A DNA stretch of 64,000 nt from Rhizophagus irregularis (Eukaryota; Glomeromycota; Glomeromycetes; Glomerales; Glomeraceae), in contig NC_089435.1 in NCBI RefSeq assembly GCF_026210795.1, positions 62,001 through 126,000 of the forward strand. Direction: 5' to 3'. This document shows positions 57,175 through 64,000 of the stretch, one piece after another (position 1 is the stretch's first letter; each line of letters opens with the position of its first letter). Under the pieces are notes generated by a model, which was not told the DNA's origin, did no database searches, and saw only the letters and a program-made list of their open reading frames with translations. Position numbers and translations under genes: made by a program.

Positions 57175-58553
57175 TCATGCTTGTCTCCATTTTTCCACTT
57201 CTTTAAATACTTTCCTCCAACTATTATCATCATTTTTAACTTTTACTCGACTGTATCTTTTGGTATCTTTATACACACTCTGATTTTCTTTAAACATCTT
57301 AACCATATCTAAATATTCGTCCTTCTTTAATGTTGGGTATGATGATTTTTCCATTTTCTTCGTTTCTCTTCCGATGTAATTTTTCCAACACACATCGCCA
57401 TCTTTTTCTAAAAATATCACTATTGATTTATCTATTGTTTCTTTCAATCTGAATATTTCTTTTTCCATCTCATGATTTCCATGTGGAGTAATTAATCCTC
57501 TATCAAAACTTTTCGTCTTCTGATAATAATATTCACAATATGGTGATTTATCTAAAATTATTATATCTGTATCTTCATCATATTCTAACATTCTTCTGTT
57601 TATTTGTTCTACTACTTCTTTTCTAAATTTCCATTCTGTCTCCATCTTTGATTCGTGAAATTCATCTTTATCTTTTCTCCTTCTTTTATAAGTGTTGAAT
57701 CTTACTTTTAATCCTTGCTTTTCCCATTCTTTAATTAAATTTTGTACTATACTTGTTTTTCCTAATCCATCCACTCCATCTATTATTACTATTTCTGGTT
57801 GATCCTCTACTATCTTTAATAACCTACTTAACGCGTCAGCGTTCGTGTTTTCTTTTCCTGATCTATGTATTACTTCAAAATTATATTGTTGTAATTCCAT
57901 TACCCATCTTGCTCTTTTTCCTTTTGGTATCTTCGCATTCATTAATCCTTTCAATGCACTGTGATCTGTTATTACTTTAAATTTTCTATCGATTAAATAT
58001 TTATGAAAATGTTGAATTCCCCAAACTATTCCTAAACATTCCAATTCTGTTATCGGATAATTTTCTTCTGCTGGTAATAAACTTCTACTTGCATATACTA
58101 GCACTACTTCTTTTCCTTTTTCATCCTTTTGACTTAATACTGCACCTAATCCTTTTCCTGATGCATCTGTTACTAATAAAAATTCTTTCTTCCAATCTGG
58201 ATGTCGTAATATCGGATATTGTATTAACTTTTCTTTCAATTTTTCAAACGCTTCTTGTTGTTCTCTTCCCCAAATGAAAGGTACTCCCTTCTTTCTCAAA
58301 TCACTTATTGGTCTTGCTATCTTTGAAAAATTCTTCACAAATTTTCTGTAATATGAACAAAGTCCCAAAAATGATCTTACTTCTTTCACTGTTGTTGGTA
58401 CCTTCATTTCTTTTATCTTTTCTATCTTCTTATCATCTGGCCTTAATCCATCATTTCCTACTATATGTCCTAAAAATTCTATGTTTCTTTCCAAAAATCT
58501 ACATTTCTTTAATTTTATTATTAAATTATTCTCCTGTAACTTCTTTAATACTT
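57175..58553 (-). CDS. pol: RT thumb, RNase H and thymidylate kinase-like domain of element 2
   Basis: One open frame; numbering is from the ATG at 58494. Residues 1-105: RT connection (FLGHIVGNDGLRPDD, FLGLCSYYRKFVKN). About 106-224: RNase H (LVTDASGKGLG, ELECLGIVWG, TDHSALKGL, NADALSRL). About 234-437: an unbroken P-loop kinase domain with GVDGLGKTS at 240-248, DKSPYCEYY at 315-323, SIVIFLEKDG at 357-366, and the Arg-rich lid IGRETKKME at 374-382. The uninterrupted RNase H-kinase fusion shows the kinase is translated as part of pol. Differences from element 1 are few and mostly conservative, consistent with selection on the domain. Upstream, 58545-58555 has one A fewer than element 1, which separates it from the RT palm frame. 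Confidence 0.82.
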
Positions 58554-59249
58554 TTCCACGTGTTCCATATGGTCTTTCAAATTTTCTGAATATATCATAA
58601 TATCATCGATATATACTACTACAAAATCGTTTATGTATTCTTCTAATATTTCATCCATTAATCTTTGAAATGTTGCTGGTGCATTCGTTAAACCGAATGG
58701 CATTACATTATACTCAAATAATCCTTTCGAACATACAAATGCTGTTTTTTCTTTGTCTTCTTCTCTCATTTCTACTTGATTAAATCCTGCCGCTAAATCT
58801 ATACTTGAAAACCATTTTGCTTTTCTGTATTTGTCTAATAATTCATCCATTCTTGGTAAAGGAAAACTATCCATTATAGTTATCTTGTTTAACTTTCTGT
58901 AATCAATACAGAATCTATATTTTCCCGTTTTCTTTCCTGCTAATGTAACAGGTGAACTCCATGGACTTTTTGATCTCCTTATCCTTCCCTGTCTTAACAA
59001 TTTATCCACTTCTTCGCTTATAAATCTTGCCTTTTCATCTGTTTCTTTGTATCTTCTTTGCTTTATTGGTTCTACTCCATCTTTTATCTTTATCTCATGT
59101 TGAGCTGCTTTCGTTCTTCCTTCTATTTCATCGTCGTATTCCAAAATATCTTGGTATTTTAATAGTAATTTTACCATATTTTCCCAAATTGGTTCTTCTA
59201 CTTTCCCTATACTTAGTTTTTGCATAAATTTTTCACATGGTTCGAGCAT
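58545..59249 (-). pseudogene. pol: reverse transcriptase palm of element 2, ends in frameshift
   Basis: 234 codons covering the RT fingers and palm, including CIDYRKLNKIT, SSIDLAAGFNQVEM and VVVYIDDIMIYS. At MEHVEK the run AAAAA of element 1 is AAAA, so the frame stops four bases later. The remainder of pol continues in another phase from about 58553. Confidence 0.88.
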
Positions 59250-59284
59250 CTTTTCCGTCTCTCTCTCTTCAGAGCCAAGACTCT

Positions 59285-59794
59285 CTATTTAAAATTCTGG
59301 TGCATTCTGAATACCTCCCCTTCATCGTTACTTTCATATTCTTCATCGTCTTCGCTCTCCTCACTTTCATATACTTCCCTTTCGTATCCTACTGGAATTG
59401 TTATTATTTCTCCCTGTTCTTCTATTCTTAAGGTATGATCTTCAAAATTTATTTTTGCATTATATAACTTCCATATATCATTTCCCAAAATTAGATCCTC
59501 TTCTTCTGAATCGATTACTTCAACTTCTTTCAGTATTTCTAATTCATCTTTGTATCTTAAAGTTATATTCGCCTTTCCTAACGCTGCTATCTTTTGCCCA
59601 TTTGCTATTGTACATCTAAATTTACTTTTTCCAAATATAGGTATATTCAATCTTCTTCTTAATTTATCTGTTATCACGCTTACTGCTGCTCCAGTATCTA
59701 TTATTACATTCACCAATTGATCTTCAACTTCTAATTCTGTTCTCATCGCTGTAGTTCTCTTTTCCTCGTTTTTCATAGTTCCCACCGAGTGTAG
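59285..59794 (-). CDS. aspartic protease of element 2
   Basis: First ATG at 59785, 166 codons, in frame with gag across TGA CTA. Active site IIDTGAAVSV, then LILGNDIW, and an acidic C-terminus one residue shorter than element 1. Ends TAG with RT in the -1 frame, as in element 1. Confidence 0.85.
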   Translation of the reverse strand, partial: LHSVGTMKNEEKRTTAMRTELEVEDQLVNVIIDTGAAVSVITDKLRRRLNIPIFGKSKFRCTIANGQKIAALGKANITLRYKDELEILKEVEVIDSEEEDLILGNDIWKLYNAKINFEDHTLRIEEQGEIITIPVGYEREVYESEESEDDEEYESNDEGEVFRMHQNFK

Positions 59795-62700
59795 TCAATT
59801 TTTCTCATTTATATTTCTTGGCTTATATGTTCCTTCCCTCAATTGTTTATGATACTTAGTATTTTCATTTACCAACTGTCCAACTGTTATATTCGCTCTA
59901 CAATTTTTCACGTCTTCCACAATGTCATAAGGTGGTATTCCGTCAGTTAATTTTGGTCCATAAACTCTGGGCTTTCCTATTCCTGATGGCTTTGTTCTAA
60001 CCCATTCTCCAGATTCGTCTTGTCACATTCCGGGATAAAATACTTTGCCTTCTTTTGTAAACATTGGCTTATAAAATTTTCCGTCTCTTGTCATAGGTCG
60101 ATGACCATAATTATAATTCTCTGGTCCTATTGGATTGTCCCAATTCTGTTCAGTTCGTTCAGGTGTATATCTTGGTGTCAATATACCACTTGGTATTTCT
60201 CTATCATCCATTCTATTTCCTGCTTCTCTTAATTCTTCTTGTAAATTTCTTTCTTCATTGTTATTTTTGTATCCCACTATTGGGTTCGTCCTTCTCGTTT
60301 GTCTTCTTGGTTTTACTGCGTTATCTTTTGCGTATAATTCATTATAATAATTTAATTCCCTATCTTCATAATCATCGTAATAGCCTTGTGTATAGTATAC
60401 TTCGTTATATTGTGGTTCCTCGTATCCATATTCATCATAATCATATTCCTCTTGATCATAATACCCGTTTATCATATTTACTCTTGCATTCCTTCCTTCA
60501 GGACAATTATTCTTATAATGCCCCACTCTATTACATCTGAAACACGTTGGTACCCTATTCTGACTTGGTTGATAACTATTCCTATTATCATTATTTAATC
60601 TCCTTCCTCTATCTGATTGATACCTATTCCTATTATCATTATTTAATCTTCTCTCTATATTCGATACCAGTCCTTCTAATTTACTAATTCTTGCCTTTTC
60701 TTCAAATGCTTTAACTAATTCATCCTCATAATTATCGCTCAATGGTTTTGCAAACATATTTTGTCTATTATCATCTTTTCCGATGTCTATTCTCGCACTA
60801 ATTGGTGTACCTATCGCTTTCCTAATAAACTCGTCCTTTGCACCTTCTTCCCTTACTGCTATGTCTATTGCCCCATTTAAGTTCGCTGGGTTTTGTCTTC
60901 TAACTTGATAACCTATTGTTGGTTCTAATCCTTCAATATAAAAATCTACTTGATATTCGTCTGCCAAGGCATGTCCTCTAGTTGCTATTCTTAATATTTG
61001 TCTAAATCTTCTTGTGTATTCTTCAACACTTTCATTTACTTCTTGTCGAGTTTTTCTTAATTCTAGCATTTTCTTTCTTCTAACATCCTCTCTAGTAAAT
61101 CTCTTTTTTATTCTATGTTTTAAATCATTATCATTATCTACATCTGCCCAATTCACTAAGTGACCTGCATTCAATTCTTTCATTTCAATATACCATTGTG
61201 CTGCTGCTCCTCTTAAATGTGCTGCTGCGTATGCCGCTTGTCTTACACCATTAGCTCCTGCTGCTTTTCCGACTGCTGTGAATGCTACCTCAAATTGTCT
61301 AACCCAATCGTTAACATCTTCATCTTCTTTTCCATGAAAGAGTGGTATACTAATTGTTCCTCCTGCTTCATTCCCTGCATTTTCAATCCTATCTATCAAA
61401 CTCGCTCCTACTCCCACTGCTGCATTCAAAGTATTAGCTGGATAACCTAAAGCATTCTCTATTAATCTCTTTACTTGATTCTCTGTTGCCATATTTTCTT
61501 GAAATAAATCTTGTAAATTGTAATCAGATAATTCACTTTCGTTGTCAGAATTTTTAATATTTAATGAACTATTCGTGTCTGAGTTTTGACTTAAGTCGCT
61601 ACCTCCTCTATTTATATCATTTTCAATTTCATCTTCAAACTCATCTTCGTTAAAATTTTCAATATTCTCATCCCATATTTCATCTGGACTTAAGATTTCT
61701 CCAGTTTTTTCTGAATCATCTGTATTATCTTCTTCTGATTCTTCATTATCACTCTTTTCACCACTTTCTTCACTTTCTATTATTCCTGCTTGTTCTTTCA
61801 ACAACTTATTTAACTTTTTCTTCAATTCTTTTTCTGACTCATTTTTATTTTCTTGAAAGATTTCAATGAATTCTTTATCTAAAAGTTCTCCATCTGTATA
61901 TCCCATGCTAGTTAATCTTAACAATTCTTCTTCAGTTATTATTGTTCCGATATCTTCAAAAATCTTTTGTAATCTTTTTACTCGATCATCAATTTCATCA
62001 ATATCTTCTTCTTCACAATCTTTGCATACAGTTTTTCCTAATCTAAACATATAATTCATCCATCTTATTTCGCATCTTTCACACCAAGTTGTATTCTCAT
62101 TTAACCACTTATGAATCTCTCTTCTTAACTCTTTATCTCCTAATTCTATTATTCTCATATACCTTTCTATGAATTCTTCTGTTACCATTATCCGATTATT
62201 AACTCCAAAATTCTTTATTCTTTGAATTTCAGATACATCTATTGTGTATCCTAACTTTTCTAAGTTGTTTTTTAATTCTATTAATTCATCTTGTTCTTCT
62301 TCCCGTATTTCCTGATTACACTCTTCACATCTGCCATTTTCTTCTGATATCATATAATCTAATTTCTGTTTATTGCATCTATTACATATTTTCGTACTCA
62401 AATCCATCCATTCCTTTATGTCTTCAGACTTATCAAATCTTCCTTCCTGAAAAATATAGTATCTTATAAAATCACTTGTTAACAGTATTCCCGTTTCTAT
62501 CTTTTCTTTTATTCCAAATTTCATTATTTCTCTGACGAGCTTTTCTTTTGGGTTTACTATTAGTTGTCTTAATCCTGTCCTTATCTCACTTAATTTCCAC
62601 GTTTTGTCCTCTACTATTATTTCTATTTCTTCTTCGGAATCATATATTTCATTATCTTCTTCTTGCTCTATCTCTATAAGCTTGAATTTTTGTGTTCTTT

Positions 62701-62806
62701 CCATCGCTCCTTTTAACTCTGTTACAATCCATTCTATTACTCCATCATCTATTTTCAATATAATAGAATCTCTTACGTCTATATCTTCGCTATCCTTAAA
62801 TGTCAT
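59795..62806 (-). pseudogene. gag: Gag of element 2, interrupted by TGA
   Basis: From ATG 62806 the frame is open for 927 codons to TGA 60023-60025, where element 1 has CGG (YPGM-R-QDESG). It then stays open to the normal gag end at TGA 59795-59797. The N-terminal half carries two zinc-ribbon-like Cys pairs (CNRCNKQKLD...CEEC near 143-163; CERCEIRW...CKDC near 238-258) and an acidic Ser/Glu region. A gag domain follows (IPLFHGKEDEDVNDWVRQF, AAQWYIEMKEL, EEYTRRFRQILRIA), then the knuckle CFRCNRVGHYKNNC. The gag core is clearly a different subtype from element 1, whereas the stretch from the knuckle onward is nearly identical. Confidence 0.85.
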
Positions 62807-62807
62807 A

Positions 62808-63767
62808 CTATCTGTCAGTTTTTTTTACAGTATCTTCCTGCAAATTCTCTCCCTCAGATAACATCTTTTCGAACCATTCTAATGAATCATTTCCATGATA
62901 CGTATATATTTGTTTACCTTCATATTTGTCATTCCACCAGTACCTGAATCTTTCAAATCTAAGATATAAACTCGTGTTAAAATTCTTTTTCATTTCGTAA
63001 CTTTCTAAGCTATCTTCGCTTTCTGAATCTTCTGGTTCTTTTGTAAAGCCCCTAGTATCTATAAATATTCTTATTATCTTTTGTACCATATTCCTGTGAT
63101 ATTCGTGAACATTTTCTATATCTATGTTCCCATATTCCATATTGGACATTAATTCCTTTACTTTCTTCTCGTTCGTAGCTATTCCTTCTTCTTCATATAG
63201 TAATTCCCTGAATGTCTTTATTGCTCCCATCTTTATTCGTAATGGTTCAACTTCTTTCGATATGATTTTGTACCATTGCCAAAACTTCTCAAACCTTCTT
63301 TCAACATCCCAATCTTCTAAAATATATTTGTGTTCTATTAATTCCAGATTTCCAATCAATCTATCAAATACTTCATTCCCCAGATTTCTTTCAATACAAT
63401 CCCTCACGATCACTAATATGATTGTTCGTAATCCCTTTTCTTTTATTTTCGGTTGTATTCTATATCTTATTGATTCCGTTATTCTATCCATTGTGTCTCT
63501 ACATTTCCCCTTATGTATTGTATCTTCTCTTTCTGAATTATCCATACTTAATAAATCTAATACTCCCTTAATTGTTACATCATTATATATTATTATTGCA
63601 TCTTCAAATTTAAATAATGCGTCCCAAAATTTCTTGAATACTATTGGTTCATTTACTATTGGATAACATAATTCACAATTTAAACATTCGTCCAATTCTT
63701 CCGTTCCTAGTTCGTGTTCCTCTTTATGTGTTCTATATTCGCTTTCCCATTGATGGTACCATTCCAT
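62808..63767 (-). CDS. N-terminal gag-region ORF of element 2
   Basis: 319 codons starting MEWYHQWESEYRTHK, homologous to the first 250 residues of the element 1 gag (shared CELCYPI, VFKKFW, YILEDWDV, RFEKFWQWYK). It ends at TAG 62808-62810, and ATG of the following gag frame begins one base later (TAGTATG), in another phase. In element 1 the equivalent regions are one continuous ORF. Either a frameshift mutation or a termination-reinitiation or frameshift arrangement. No function known for this domain. Confidence 0.7.
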   Translation of the reverse strand: MEWYHQWESEYRTHKEEHELGTEELDECLNCELCYPIVNEPIVFKKFWDALFKFEDAIIIYNDVTIKGVLDLLSMDNSEREDTIHKGKCRDTMDRITESIRYRIQPKIKEKGLRTIILVIVRDCIERNLGNEVFDRLIGNLELIEHKYILEDWDVERRFEKFWQWYKIISKEVEPLRIKMGAIKTFRELLYEEEGIATNEKKVKELMSNMEYGNIDIENVHEYHRNMVQKIIRIFIDTRGFTKEPEDSESEDSLESYEMKKNFNTSLYLRFERFRYWWNDKYEGKQIYTYHGNDSLEWFEKMLSEGENLQEDTVKKTDR

Positions 63768-64000
63768 TGTACGCTTTAGTTAAGTTATTATGAATATCCA
63801 TCCAGAATTTCAATCGGATTCCCATCTCTATATATATATATACATTTTACTCTTTCTATTTTCGATCTTCTAAATATTCTTTTATCTTTAAATAGATTAT
63901 TTCTTCCAATCTTTAAATTCCATCTTTCATTTTTATATATTTACTATGCCATATTTTACTATTAATTTTTACTGCGCCTCAAAATTTCAAAAATTATTCT
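63768..64000 (-). other. leader of element 2, cut by window edge
   Basis: Matches 47170-47403 of element 1 (GGCGCAGTA, AAAATATGGC, TATTTAAAGATAAAAGAAT). Its 5' LTR must lie beyond 64000. Confidence 0.7.

Larger units (their letters stand above)
43877..64000 (-). mobile_element. Ty3/gypsy retrotransposon, element 2 (interrupted, runs off window)
   Basis: Minus-strand element. Its 3' LTR begins at 55832, but only 9 bp remain there (55832-55824). The rest lies at 44970-43877, because element 1 is inserted between. Internal coding region 63767-55908 (gag, protease, RT, RNase H, kinase-like domain, integrase); polypurine tract 55847-55833. The 5' LTR is beyond 64000. It disrupts the intron of the gene ending at 43844. 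Breaks: gag TGA at 60023, a one-base loss near 58552 in RT, and a deletion of about 180 bp before integrase. Confidence 0.85.

Overview
The window looks like accessory, transposon-dominated DNA of an arbuscular mycorrhizal fungus (Glomeromycotina, Rhizophagus-like). This is an inference from extreme AT richness, 50-100 bp GT-AG introns, and several protein families I know as expanded in that lineage. No housekeeping gene, rRNA, tRNA or CRISPR was recognised.

Layout. 954-7693: a CACTA-type DNA transposon with 23-bp terminal inverted repeats (TIRs), a decayed tnp2-type transposase (+) and a divergent accessory gene (-). 7.7-14 kb: non-coding AT-rich DNA with minisatellites, a hAT C-terminal relic and a 1.3-kb non-autonomous hAT-like element with a perfect 8-bp target-site duplication (TSD) inside that relic. 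14.0-17.9 kb: a decayed BED/hAT transposon. 17.9-22.1 kb: repeats built of hairpin, poly-T and AG, plus two copies of a 244-bp MITE. 22.1-26.4 kb: transposase scraps and tandem repeats. 26.5-27.7 kb: a five-exon hypothetical gene with one TGA. 28.4-37.2 kb: a two-gene tnp2 block (seven-exon transposase on -, accessory gene on +) flanked on both sides by arrays of an 82-bp palindromic unit. 38-44 kb: three lineage-type hypothetical genes, the last cut by a retrotransposon.

43.9-64 kb: two nested Ty3/gypsy retrotransposons in opposite orientation. Element 1 (+, 44971-55823) is inserted 9 bp inside the 3' LTR of element 2 (-, 43877 to beyond the window). In both, gag and protease are in one frame separated by a single TGA followed by CTA, a known readthrough context. 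In both, pol carries between RNase H and integrase a P-loop domain of about 200 residues that resembles thymidylate kinase. That kinase-bearing pol is the most novel system here. It sits where some retroviruses keep a dUTPase and suggests an element that provides its own dNTP-supply enzyme. Neither copy is intact, but their lesions lie at different places.

Many DNA-transposon genes are open and splice-consistent apart from in-frame TGA codons. Two internal comparisons (34250 and 60023) show TGA where a sister sequence has an Arg CGN codon, pointing to CpG decay.
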